Source: Myrica gale | Lineage: Eukaryota; Streptophyta; Magnoliopsida; Fagales; Myricaceae | DNA: 64,000 bases | NCBI GenBank assembly: GCA_963930655.1 | Contig: OZ005608.1 | Span: 10,850,001-10,914,000, forward strand | Direction of reading: 5' to 3' | Shown here: positions 34,099 through 43,500 of the stretch, one piece after another | How the letters are laid out: every line of letters begins with the position of its first letter | How positions within the stretch are numbered: position 1 is the stretch's first letter | Translations under genes and position numbers: made by a program | Notes under the pieces: generated by a model | Database searches by the model: none | What the model saw: the letters and a program-made list of their open reading frames with translations, nothing else | What the model was told of the DNA's origin: nothing

Positions 34099-35209
34099 GT
34101 ATGCCATCCATTTCCGTCTTTGGCTTGTCAGTGTAGATTATATTTCATTGCAACTTGTAAGTGCAGTTTATTTGGGTAAAACCTTGGACTGGACTAATAG
34201 AATCTTCAGGCGCACCTTGTCTCTTACATGGCTTTCAAGTAAGACATTAGTAACCTGAGAGAACCAATCCTAATGTCGCAGGGAAAATAGAAGTTTATGA
34301 GGAGCGGACGGGTCGCACAGAAGGAGATAGAGCTCCTTCTTAGAAGAAAAGCGGAGCGAAGAAGAATCCACGGATTTTAAACACGTGGGATTTTAAACGA
34401 AGTGTGAGCTTGTCATGTGGATTCTGGCTGAGGTGGATTCTTGCTGAGGTGGATTGCCCTTTCCGTTAAGCTGATGGATGGAAGCCTAACGGAAGGGCTT
34501 CTACGTCGAAAGCATTAAGTTTAAGGGCCTTAGATTTGAATTTTGAAACTGAGGGACCATTTTGCAAAAGGGGTATAAACCTAAGGACTGAAATGCCAAT
34601 TTCCCTATATTTTATTGTATTGTGTTTCAATGCAAATAAAACTCTTGCTGAACTATATGGTACGGAGAGGGAGAGTTAACTTGAACATAAGTAGAGGTGG
34701 ACATTATTTACCACATATGGCTGCTGACCCCAAACTTTTAACTTGAACACAACAAGTGGTGGACATCATCTGTTTCAAACCATTCCTGTTGTGTACGGAG
34801 GAAGAGGTGAAACGGGCGAACGGAGGAGAAAATGGCTAACGAGAGTGGGAAAAAAAGGGATTTGGGGGAAGGGGATTTGCGGTAATTTTGAGGAAAAGTG
34901 ACTTTGAGGTTTTTTTTTTTCACTCATGTGTTAAAAATTTGAGTGACTTGGCATTCCATGTGTGAAAAGTGACAGCTCAAAATCGTTCATGTGTTTAAAA
35001 ATGTACACGTTAATGCAATCTGTTAGTGTATTAACAAAGGAGTGGACAAAGGAACCACCGTGCATCGTTTTGGTGACCACAAATACTAAATTGTTGAAGT
35101 GCAAATCACAAGGACCAATTTTTCACAAAGTGAATCCACAGGGACCATTTGGATAATTTTCCCTTTATTTTTTTCACGTTCATTATCTCACAATTCTTCA
35201 CTGTGATGT

Positions 35210-36437
35210 CTACGATGAACACAACGTACAAGAGGCACAGATTAGGATGTTCCAACATTACTCGGTGTTCAATTCCGAAGAAGAGGCGTTAGAGCACCCG
35301 TATCCCGATATGAACAAAGAAGAATGGACTCGTGTCTGTGATTATTCACGAGTGAGGAATTTCAGGGTAAATATTTTTATTCCGTCCTAAACGTTTATTT
35401 TATTTTATTATTAATTGGTGTAACATCTGTAAATGTACAATGAAAAGAAGCAATGCAATCAACAAGGAGAATAGAGCTAACACCTAGATTGTACACACAT
35501 CGGGAGCGAGGTCATTCCAAAGCGCGAGAGTGTTTTTAGTGAGTAATAAATTTACATTTTTATTAAATATTATTTAAATTAATGATTTAAGTATTCTAAT
35601 ATACACGTTCTATATTTCTTTTGGTGTACAGAAAAATCCAGAATCTGATGAGATTAGTCCTGCGTTGTTGTATAGAAAGACACATACTAAAAAGAGGTTT
35701 AGGCCATTTAGTACGGGCTGTTGGATCATCTTCATCAGCATCGTCCGTTGATTTGTCTCGGAGATTAGATTAGAGATTAAGGAGATGAGGGCTACACAGA
35801 TGGAAAATGCAACACTTCTGGTCAAGCGGATATATATGGAGCAGACGATGCGAGAGCATCTCTGCAAATGATGGAGGAGCAGCAACGGAAAAAGACGAAG
35901 AGCATCAGAAGATGATGTAGAAGCAGCAAAGGAACCTAGTGGAACAACAAGAACAGAGCATGCAACTAATGGCAGAGCAACAATGTGAGCAACTGATGGA
36001 GCAGCTCAGACAGTTGTGATAAAAAAAGACGAAGAACATCGGAAGATGATGCAGGAGCAGCAAAGGAACCTAGTGGAACAGCAAGAACAGAGCATCATCT
36101 TCTGATGGTCAAGCGGACATATATGGAGCAGACGATGTGAGAGCATCTCTGCAAATGATGGAGGAGCAGCAACGGAAAAAAGACGAAGAACATCAGAAGA
36201 TGATGCAGAAGCAGCAAAGGAACCTAGTGGAACAACAAGAAAAGAGCATGCAACTAATGGCAGAGCAACGATGTGAGCAGCTGATGGAGCAGATCAGACA
36301 GCTGTGACGAAAAAAAGACGAAGACCATCAGAAGATGATGCAGGAGCAGCAAAGGAACCTAGTGGAACAGCAAGAACTAAGGATGCTACTAATGGCGGAA
36401 CAGATATGTGAGCAACTGATGGAGGATATTAGATAGC
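35210..36437 (+). pseudogene. CACTA Transposase_24 (TnpA-like), frameshifted with expanded C terminus
   Basis: Exons: FQHYSVFNSEEEALEHPYPD and MNKEEWTRVCD (35247-35370); NAINKENRAN...IVHTSGARSFQSA (35450-35535); KNPESDEISPALLYRKT (35632-35690); then EMRATQMENATLLVKRIYME (35785-35850). The WTEVEI..VLG exon seen in the 39-kb copy is missing. The Gln/Glu/Met-rich tail is multiplied into four near-repeats with interspersed stops. Inactive. Confidence 0.8.
35860..36437. repeat. expanded coding tandem repeat in the Transposase_24 tail
   Basis: Units beginning AAGACGAAGAGCATCAGAAG or close variants start at about 35892, 36027, 36180 and 36316 (spacing 135, 153, 136). Units 1-2 and 3-4 form a higher-order repeat of about 288 bp. 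The related copy at 40.8 kb has a single unit, so the expansion happened in this lineage. Confidence 0.85.
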
Positions 36438-36649
36438 TGCAATCACGTACAAGACCCAAATAAAAATTTGCGTAGATTTATTTATTTTCACTACTTTGTC
36501 AGTACTTATTGATTATGTATTTTGTTTAGTTTGAATGATAATTGAATATTTGTAGATATTTTATTATATTATGAGTATTTATTATCTTTTTATTTATATT
36601 ATTTGAAAATTATTTTTAAAATTTTAATTAAATTGATTCAAATACGTAG

Positions 36650-37230
36650 AAAACAATTTGAACGGTAACAAAAGTCGTCTGAACAATTCTTGTGCAATGA
36701 TAAATAGCCCACGCATAACTATCCGTCCAAACACCTCATGTCAAATTCGTTCGTCCGCTCGGTTATTCTTGCGTGCAGACGGTCTTTAAATAAGCAATTG
36801 AATGCACAGTAATAAAACACGTTCAAACGTGTTTAACAGAAAAAGCGTCTGAACTATTGAAGTAAGGGTTTGAATGGTGTTTGAAGCTGACAAAAAACTA
36901 TTTCGTCATAAATGAAACAATAATGGAGACAACTTTATGTAAGGGTCCGAACGGTAGTATATTACCGTGCGAACTATTTTGTATAACCGTGCACACGGAT
37001 TGTCCATGACAAAATGCATTTCATCACATTAGACTAACCGTTCGCATGAGCTGTGTGAACGTATGGAGAGTAAGTTTACACAACTCATGCAAATGGATGG
37101 AGTGTACTGAGCATGACGATTTTTAATTTCGTTAATATGGCACAAAACCGTTCGGACAATATTGTAAATTGTCCGAATGGTTTCGAGGGATAAAATGAAA
37201 AAATCGTCACCTAAAACCGTGGCTGACATG
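36650..37230. repeat. CACTA family II subterminal array (TTCGAACG type)
   Basis: Many variants of CGTTCGAACG / GTCCGAACG / CGTGCGAAC in both orientations, 15-40 bases apart. It corresponds to 41110-41690 in the other copy. Confidence 0.75.
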
Positions 37231-37240
37231 CTTTATGTGA

Positions 37241-38160
37241 CAATCTAAATTTTTTTGGATAATCTCAAAATTAGGCTTAAGATATTGTTAAATTAATACC
37301 CAATTGGTACGGGTATTAAATTTCTCATTTTACCATTGAACTAAAAGGTAGAAATGGATGAATTTTAATAATTTGTTGGCTCAATATGATGAAATCAATA
37401 TTTAATTTGAACCCAAAAGACATTGGTAATATAGTGCAGCGGAGAAAATTGAACTATTTTCTATTATAAAGTTGCAATTTTTATTGGCCATCTGATTTAA
37501 TTAGAGCACTTCATGTCTTTTTATTTTTCTTTCCAAAACATTTTTATAGCTTTAATTAATTGCAAATGTTATGAAAGAGAGATGGCAGCAAAAACAAGGT
37601 TTAGAGAGTATCAAAAGGTAGGACTCCAAAACTTCGAGGGGCAAGAGTAAGTACTTAGTGCCAATTCCTGGGGTTCAAGGGTCTTTTTATTATTTTAATA
37701 ACTTTTTTAATTCCATAGGCATCCAAATAGAACAGAGTTTTAAGGAGGAGATTATGAATAAAAATAATTGTAATGTACTGATATAGAACATGGGCTTCGA
37801 TTTGATTTATAAAAATATAGAATAATAAAATTATTCTATTATTGATTAGCGGATCAGAGCTGCCAATTACCTCGAGCAGGCTTATCTCGAGCTCGACTAA
37901 CCACTCATTAATATTTGGAATCTAAAATTTCCAATCAATACAAATATATAGCTGTCACACCCGGCCCCTTCTTGTCATGAATTAAATCCAATCCACCGAA
38001 AAGTTTTAAGGCAACTCATGTAAACAATGAGACGTGATTTTTAGACCATGCAAATTAAGGGTCGTATTTTTTAGTGATAATTTCTTTTATTTCGGTTTGA
38101 ATAAAAATATTTTTTTTTTCTCTAACGCTCTAGTATGATCAAGGGTTAAAATAGGCCAGC
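37241..38160. other. no gene seen; AT-rich flank of the peptide gene
   Basis: Non-coding and AT-rich. TGTCACACCCGGCCCC at about 37953 resembles the end of a gypsy LTR in reverse, but no further LTR features follow. The part from about 38100 is the likely promoter of the gene at 38259. Confidence 0.45.
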
Positions 38161-38171
38161 CGTCTGGTACT

Positions 38172-38178
38172 TATAAAT
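38172..38178 (+). promoter_or_regulatory. TATA box of the small peptide gene
   Basis: TATAAAT, 81 bases before the ATG at 38259. This predicts a transcript start near 38205 and a 5' leader of roughly 50 bases. Confidence 0.5.
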
Positions 38179-38258
38179 CCTCGTATCCGACTTGCTTTGG
38201 AATCACACAAAGGTGGGAAAAAAGACGTCCATTCACACGAAGATCAGGAAGAGGATCG

Positions 38259-38552
38259 ATGGAAGGAAACTTCATGAGGAGAGTCATAGGAACAATGATT
38301 ATGCTTTTTGTAATTGTTTCAATCGCAACGCAAGCCAATGACATGAAACGTCATATTCAGAGGGAGTACGTTCCCAAGCTCCATTCCCCCCCACCTCTAA
38401 AAGGTGATCATGACTCCCCTCTTCCACCTCCTCCCAAATTTGATGTTAATCGTTACCGAGAATGCATGCGAGAACGAGAATTCCTAAAGAAAAGGACTTT
38501 TGTGGAAAAGATAGCTTGTATTGCCGAGTGTATGGCAGAAGCTGCAAATTAA
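38259..38552 (+). CDS. small secreted proline-/cysteine-bearing peptide, best-preserved copy
   Basis: A 97-codon ORF starts MEGNFMRR. A hydrophobic segment (residues about 10-22, VIGTMIMLFVIVSIA) followed by TQAND looks like a cleavable signal peptide. The mature part has a charged spacer, two proline runs (SPPP, PLPPPP) and a C-terminal block YRECMREREFLKKRTFVEK with C-x3-C near the end (CIAEC). A TATA box (38172) and AATAAA (38858-38863) frame it. Relatives are at 9968-10249 (minus) and 27866-27961; the two other copies have C-x5-C where this one has C-x5-F. I do not know the family. Secreted signalling or defence peptide is inference from size, signal and Cys/Pro pattern. Confidence 0.65.
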   Translation: MEGNFMRRVIGTMIMLFVIVSIATQANDMKRHIQREYVPKLHSPPPLKGDHDSPLPPPPKFDVNRYRECMREREFLKKRTFVEKIACIAECMAEAAN

Positions 38553-38857
38553 ATCGATCCTTGACATTTATAATTAACCTTATCGTTCCGCTCAGGTAAT
38601 GAGTAAAATTATTATTATTATATTCTTTATTTCTTTTACGCAAGAGCTAGCTAGCTGCTTCTAACTTGTACCATCATATATATATATATATATCAATATG
38701 GCTGCAGGTAGGTTGGTAAAAGTTAAAAGCTTAGGGCAAGACCTGCTGCATCTACAACGAGAAGAAATATTAATTAGTATACCTTTATTGCTAGCTTGTA
38801 CCTTTTTTTTTATTATTATTCTTCGTTACGTACCTTTGCTTGTACTTGCTTTGCTAA

Positions 38858-38863
38858 AATAAA
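38858..38863 (+). terminator. polyadenylation signal (AATAAA) of the small peptide gene
   Basis: AATAAA about 300 bases after the stop. The corresponding place in the 27.8-kb copy also has AATAAAA followed by CGAGAAGGTTC, so this downstream element is conserved in the duplicated flank. Confidence 0.4.
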
Positions 38864-39067
38864 AACGAGAAGGTTCTTTAAGTGTACTAGGGTCGAAATT
38901 CTCAACATGCAATAATTACACGAACGTCCCAGCTGGGCAAGGATGACTTCTATTTGGATCTTCTTTTTTTCTGTGTTCAAATGAATTAGGTTGCGGCGCT
39001 GTGAGAGAGAACCTATCTTCTCATCATTTTTGTGCAGAGTTTAGAATTCAAATTTTTTTTCAAGATT

Positions 39068-39533
39068 TACTACAATAATTTTGGCTATTTGGAAAGAAAA
39101 TTTGTCCCAAAAACATGAAACTTCCACCCAGCAGCCTTTTCGGAAGGGAATTTATTCGTATCGTAGTTGTGCCAGTAACCTTGTCGCAAAAAGTCTTTTG
39201 GGACGAAATTCATATCTCGTCACGGTGAAAGATCTTTTTGGGACGGTCCTTTTTGTCCCCCACAAATCAGTGAAAGATAACAGTTCGAACAGCTTCAAAC
39301 ACTTGAGCAGAACAATGCGAGCAGGGACGTAATGAATATGCATGCCTCACGACTTGGCAGGTTCAGACAGATAAAGAAACTGTTTGAACTAGTTCGCGCT
39401 CAAATATTGAACACTTACTGTGGGGTTCAAACTGTAATGTTTCAGTACGAACACGCGAGGAAAATATATCGGAACGAATACTCGATGTTTGTTGTAACTA
39501 GTCGTACTTATGAATCTTTGAACAAGATGCATT
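39068..39533. mobile_element. degenerate CACTA-like end
   Basis: Begins near TACTACAATAATTTTGGC, which resembles the terminus at 28324. It carries GGGACGAAATTCAT-type and GTTCGAAC motifs. It stops at the family II element inserted at 39534. No coding; the short ORFs on both strands are by-products. Confidence 0.45.
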
Positions 39534-39818
39534 CACTACAGGAAAAACAAGTAACTCTGACCGAACCAATAGTAGGTCTTTACGGACGTCACTTACAAAA
39601 GCGTCAGCACTAATATCTGTAGTAACAAACAATGGTTGCCGCAGACACAAACTATTACCGACGTAGTATATTTTATTAGAGACGATTTTACATTTTGGGA
39701 AGGGGAAAATTACGCCTAGACACACCTATCTACCACCACTGTTACTGTCACCATAGCCCATATATATGTTAAGGATGACTTCCAACTAGATTACGACCGA
39801 ACCGAGGATCGCATCACT

Positions 39819-40912
39819 GTGACGTCAACGATGAACACAGCGTACAGGACGCACAAAAATAGAATGTTCCAGCATTACTCGGTGTTCAATTCCAAAGAAG
39901 AGGCGTTGGAGCACCCGTATCCCGATATGAACAAGGAAGAATGGACTCATGTTTGTGATTTATTTGCGAGCGAGGAATTTCAGGTAAAAGATTTTCTTTC
40001 TAATCTGAACGTTTATTTTAGCCATATGTTTAATTGTGTTACCAATTGTAAATGTACAATGTAGAGGAGGAGTGCAATCAACAAAGAGAATAGAGCTAAG
40101 CTGAAGATTATACACACATCAGGAGCGAGGTCCTTCCAACGCGCTAGAGCGTTGTTAGTAAGTAATAAATTTACATTTTTATTATTTATTATTTAAATAA
40201 ATGACTTAGATATTTTTATATGCATGTTCTATATTTCTTTTGGTATACAAAAAAATCCAGAATCTGATGAAATTAGTCCTTCATTGCTTTATAAAAAGAG
40301 GCATACTACTAAGGATGGCATGTGGACTTCAGAAGATGCATGAGAAAATTTTGTAAGTTGTGAAGTTAGTTTTAATGATGCATTCGTATGCGTTTATGTT
40401 TCATATGTACTATTTTATCTACTTTTCTATTTTTTTAGGAAAAAATAAAGGCGTTACAGTTGCAGCACGAGTCAGAGGGAAAGTCATACACCGAAGTGGA
40501 GATCTTCACTGAGGTGTTGGGGACGAAAGCGGGTTACGTGCGAGGTTTAGGCTGCTCAGTACGGTCAGTTAGATCATCTTCATCAGCATCGTCTGTTGAC
40601 TTGTCCCAAAAATTGGAGGAGGCCAGATTACAGATTGAGGAGATGAGGGCTAGACAGTTGGAATATGAAGCGCTTCTTGTTAAGCGGTCAGATATGGAGC
40701 AGACGATGCAAGAGCATCTGCAGATGGAGGAGCAGCAACAGAAGAAAGACAAAGAGCTGATGAAGATGATGGCGGAGCAGCAACGGAAAAAAGATGAAGA
40801 GCACCAGAAGATGATGCAGGAGCAGCAAAAGATCCTAGTGGAACAACAAGAACGGAGGATGCAACTAATGGCGGAGCAGATGCGTGAGCAGCTGATGGAG
40901 CAGATGAGATAG
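39819..40912 (+). pseudogene. CACTA Transposase_24 (TnpA-like), nearly complete
   Basis: Exon 1 (39819-39983) reads MFQHYSVFNSKEEALEHPYP, WTHVCDLFASEEFQ and ends CAG/GTAAAA. Exon 2 (about 40066-40156) reads RRSAINKENRAKLKIIHTSG then ARSFQRA. Exon 3 (about 40253-40352) reads KNPESDEISPSLLYKKR and has TGA in SEDA*ENF. Exon 4 (about 40440-40912) reads KSYTEVEIFTEVLGTKAGYV, then a long Gln/Glu/Met/Lys-rich coiled coil, stop at 40912. Splice borders and exon 4 are clean; the TGA in exon 3 is the one clear lesion. In related systems this protein binds the subterminal repeats. Confidence 0.85.
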
Positions 40913-41109
40913 ACGCAATCTCGTTCGACACCAAAACGAAAATTTGGGTAAATTTATATATTTTTACTATTTTTTCAGTACATATCCATTATGTATTTTT
41001 TTACTTTTAATAATGATTGCATATTTGTAGATATTTATTATATTATGAGCAGTAAATATCTTCATATTTATATTATTTCATAAATTTTAATTAAATTAAT
41101 CCAAATATA

Positions 41110-41690
41110 TAGAAAACCGTTCGCACGGATGTTACCTGTCCTTCGCACGGATATTCTTCGTTGTAGCGTGCGCACGCATAACTATCCGTCTGAACACTTT
41201 GCTTTAAATCCTATAGTCCGAACGGTGTATATAACGTCTACACGTTCTTAAATTAAGAAACCGTGCACACGATACACCAAAACGTTCGAACGTGTGCAAC
41301 GTACAACGAGTCCGAACTGCGTTTTCAGATGACAAAATAAATTTCGTTACAATGAATCTACGGTGCGGACGTCTTCATGAATACGTCCGGACATATTCAC
41401 ATAAGCGTTTGGACGTTAATATACAACGGTGCAGACGTTTATTGCGTGACAAAATGTATTTTTGTCGCATTGGATTAATCGTTCACATGAGCTGTGCGAA
41501 CGTTCAGAGAAAACGTTCGCACAGCTCATGTGAAGGGTTGGATTGTACTGGGCATGACGATTTTGAATTTTGTCAGTATGGCACCAAAACGTTCAGACGG
41601 GTTTATAAACCGTCCGAACGGTTTTGCGTGACAGAACACGAAAATTGTCACCCAAAACCTTTGCTGACAGGCTTTAGGTGACGAAATTTG
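41110..41690. repeat. CACTA family II subterminal array (TTCGAACG type)
   Basis: About twenty variants of CGTTCGAACG, CGTTCGCAC and GTCCGAACG in both orientations, directly left of the right terminus. Confidence 0.8.
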
Positions 41691-41742
41691 TACTTGGGGT
41701 GACAACCCGGTTTTGTCACCCAAAGTGTTTTTTCTTGTAGTG

Positions 41743-42555
41743 CATTGTCCATGAAACATGGCTTTTCAATGATTACTTAGCAAAAAAAAAAAACAATTCT
41801 TGCCTAACATCTTGTCTTTTTCTCTCCCTTATTTCCTCTACTTTTTTTTTCCTTTGCCCATTCTCTCATCATCATCTTCAACGTATGCATCGAAAGTTCC
41901 ACTCCATTCATCTAATATCTGGTGTTTTCCCTATACAAGATTTACCCAACAACAATAAGCCATGACAAGATGAATGAAGAAGGGGTTTGAGCAAAGAGAA
42001 CAGTTAGTGAAGAGGTGTACTTGCGTATGTGGAGCAGCTGGTATTTTTTGAAGCCCATTGGCTTTTAACCCAGCTATTTGGGAGAGATGGGGCTGCAATT
42101 TGTGAAATCCTCTACTGTTGCCGATCTTCTTTTCTTTTCTTTTTTCTAAATTTGTTGCAGATCTAGCTTGTTGTAGATCTGGTTTGTTGTAGATCTAGAT
42201 TTCCAGATCTGGTTTGATGCAAATCTTTGGGTTTTCTGCGTTTGTTTCCTGCTATGGTGATTTGTAAAGTTCTTTATTCATTGTAGATCCTTTTTTCTGG
42301 GTTTGTTATAGATCTGGATTGTTGTAGATCTAGACTTCCAAATCTGTTTTGTTGCAGATTTTTGGGTTTTCTGCGTTCTTTTCCTGCTATGGTGATTTGT
42401 AAAGTTTTAAATTTTGTAAAGTCAAGTCATTGTACAACCGTTTATGAAGATTCAAATTTTATATGGATTGTTGTCTCTCTGTTTGAAATGGATTATTTGG
42501 TTGATTTTGCTATTTCTGTACATATGGTGAAGAAGTTTTCAATCTTGACGAACTA
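41743..42555. other. non-coding; tandem duplicate of about 150 bp at 42140-42445
   Basis: No gene is seen. The phrase TTGTTGTAGATCTGG/TTGTTGTAGATCTAGA with TTTGGGTTTTCTGCGTT and CCTGCTATGGTGATTTGTAA occurs twice (about 42140-42275 and 42300-42420). The pyrimidine-rich, GATCTG-rich style is reminiscent of a plant 5' leader intron, but there is no following coding exon. It may be the body of the element that ends at 42796. Confidence 0.45.
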
Positions 42556-42796
42556 AGGTCGTCGATTACCACGCATTCGACAGAGATCGACTCTTATTCT
42601 CCTGACGTATTTTATCGTCGACGTAGATAGCCTATTGTTGACGGAGGAGAATGGTTGTCGGGAAAAGGCAATCGGCACGCGACAAACACAACGAAGGCTT
42701 GACGACCGAAAGCAGTGGCTAAAGGGCTCCAGTGATGACTTTGTGTAGTTTTGGAGACGGCAGTGCTCGTCGGGTAAGCTCGATTTTGTTGTAGTG
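42556..42796. mobile_element. CACTA-like right terminus
   Basis: Ends GATTTTGTTGTAGTG at 42796, whose complement begins CACTACAACAAAATC. The preceding 220 bases are GC-richer and contain CGTCGA/CGACGG/TCGTCGGG motifs in both orientations, consistent with subterminal repeats of a third family. No matching left end was found. Confidence 0.5.
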
Positions 42797-43500
42797 ATTA
42801 TGAGAGTCCGACCTTTGTGGAATATTTAGGATATTGTTTTAAGAGATTATAAGAAAAAGTGAACGAAGAAAATGTATCCGGTTTTTCATTGAAGAAATGC
42901 ATCTTTGCAGTATGCCTTTTTTATACACAATTGTAGTCCTATCACCAACTTAAACTTGGCTCATTATAAATTGGACACTATGACAAACAGTTCATGGGCA
43001 CAGCTATGCTCACACAATCTCAATATTATCTCAAAATGTTCGTGTCCTGAATTCAACCAAATTCACAACTAGGTAATTTTTCAAGAATAAGTGTCCTGGA
43101 ATTCTGTAGTAGTGTGCTTGAGATGTTCAGAATTTTCTGTGTCCTTTACATGGATTGTATTCTGTGTGGGCTGGTCTGCAACATTGTGGTGTAAGCATGT
43201 GCTTTGTGAAGGTTGCTGGTCTGCAGAGGAGGTGTTCTGTGAAGGTTGCTTAACATATTTGAACATTTGTTCTTTTGTCCAATCCGATTGGATGTCTTGC
43301 CCGAAGATTCTTGCTCATTTGTCCGAGCTAGTTTGGAAAACTGTCGTCACTTTTTCATCTTGTTAATTTGTTCTCAGATCAAAGGAATGTTGGAACTTGT
43401 TTGAAATTGTTTGACCTGTAAAGCCAGAAAATAAATCTATTTTGATTGGCATTCCTTAATTCAAATAAATTATCAACTATAACTTCTAAATATATTGTTA
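42797..43500. other. unrecognised region with a possible short minus-strand coding fragment
   Basis: 43266-43081 (minus) reads MFKYVKQPSQNTSSADQQPS and continues Gln/Thr/His-rich to a stop. The same DNA also gives a Cys-rich plus-strand ORF, so at most one can be real. The Gln/Ser/Thr-rich text could be a retroelement linker, but nothing diagnostic is present. Confidence 0.25.

Larger units (their letters stand above)
32682..34605. mobile_element. Pack-MULE (inner), nested in the outer MULE, perfect 9-bp TSD
   Basis: It begins GGGAAATTGGCATTTTAGTC and ends with the inverse (GAAATGCCAATTTCCC). TATATTTTA flanks it at 32673-32681 and 34606-34614. The terminal inverted repeats are about 290-310 bp (32682-32974 and 34295-34605). 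The interior holds a plant PP2-domain fragment and further exon-like pieces with GT/AG junctions. Captured host-gene pieces between Mutator TIRs define a Pack-MULE. No MuDR transposase is present. Confidence 0.92.
32408..35163. mobile_element. Mutator-like element (outer), perfect 9-bp TSD
   Basis: The terminal inverted repeats are about 240 bp. The left one (from GAAAATATTATTTAAATAGT) matches the reverse complement of the right one (ending GGACCATTTGGATAATTTTC CC). Both contain GGTTTCAC/GATTCAC, ATTGGTCCTTGTG, CACTTCAACAATTTAGT and ACGTGTACATTTTTA-ACACAT. TTTATTTTT lies at 32399-32407 and again at 35164-35172. Without the inserted inner element this MULE is only about 0.8 kb and non-coding. 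Confidence 0.92.
35173..37240 (+). mobile_element. CACTA family II remnant (CGTTCGAACG type)
   Basis: Closely related to the element at 39534-41742. Both have the Transposase_24 exons in the same order and a right subterminal region of GTCCGAACG/CGTTCGAACG motifs (36650-37230). The right end breaks off at about 37240 in the phrase that precedes the terminus in the other copy. The left end is cut by the outer MULE at 35173. Confidence 0.8.
39534..41742 (+). mobile_element. CACTA family II element with both termini, non-autonomous, 2.2 kb
   Basis: It starts CACTACAGGAAAAA and ends TTTTTTCTTGTAGTG, whose complement is CACTACAAGAAAAAA, giving a 13-14-bp TIR with one or two mismatches. CATT lies directly outside both ends (39530-39533 and 41743-41746). 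Subterminal CGTTCGAACG-type arrays fill 41110-41690. It encodes only the Transposase_24 protein; TNP2 is entirely missing. It could move only if a TNP2 source exists elsewhere. Confidence 0.88.

Noticed and set aside
39819..40912. Host gene for a coiled-coil protein
   Set aside because: The WTEVEI-like and CDLF-SEEFQ blocks and the flanking CACTA termini identify it as a Transposase_24 gene.
43081..43366. Cys/Trp-rich plus-strand ORF
   Set aside because: The opposite strand reads more naturally as Gln/Thr-rich protein, and no signal peptide or splice context supports a Cys-rich peptide.
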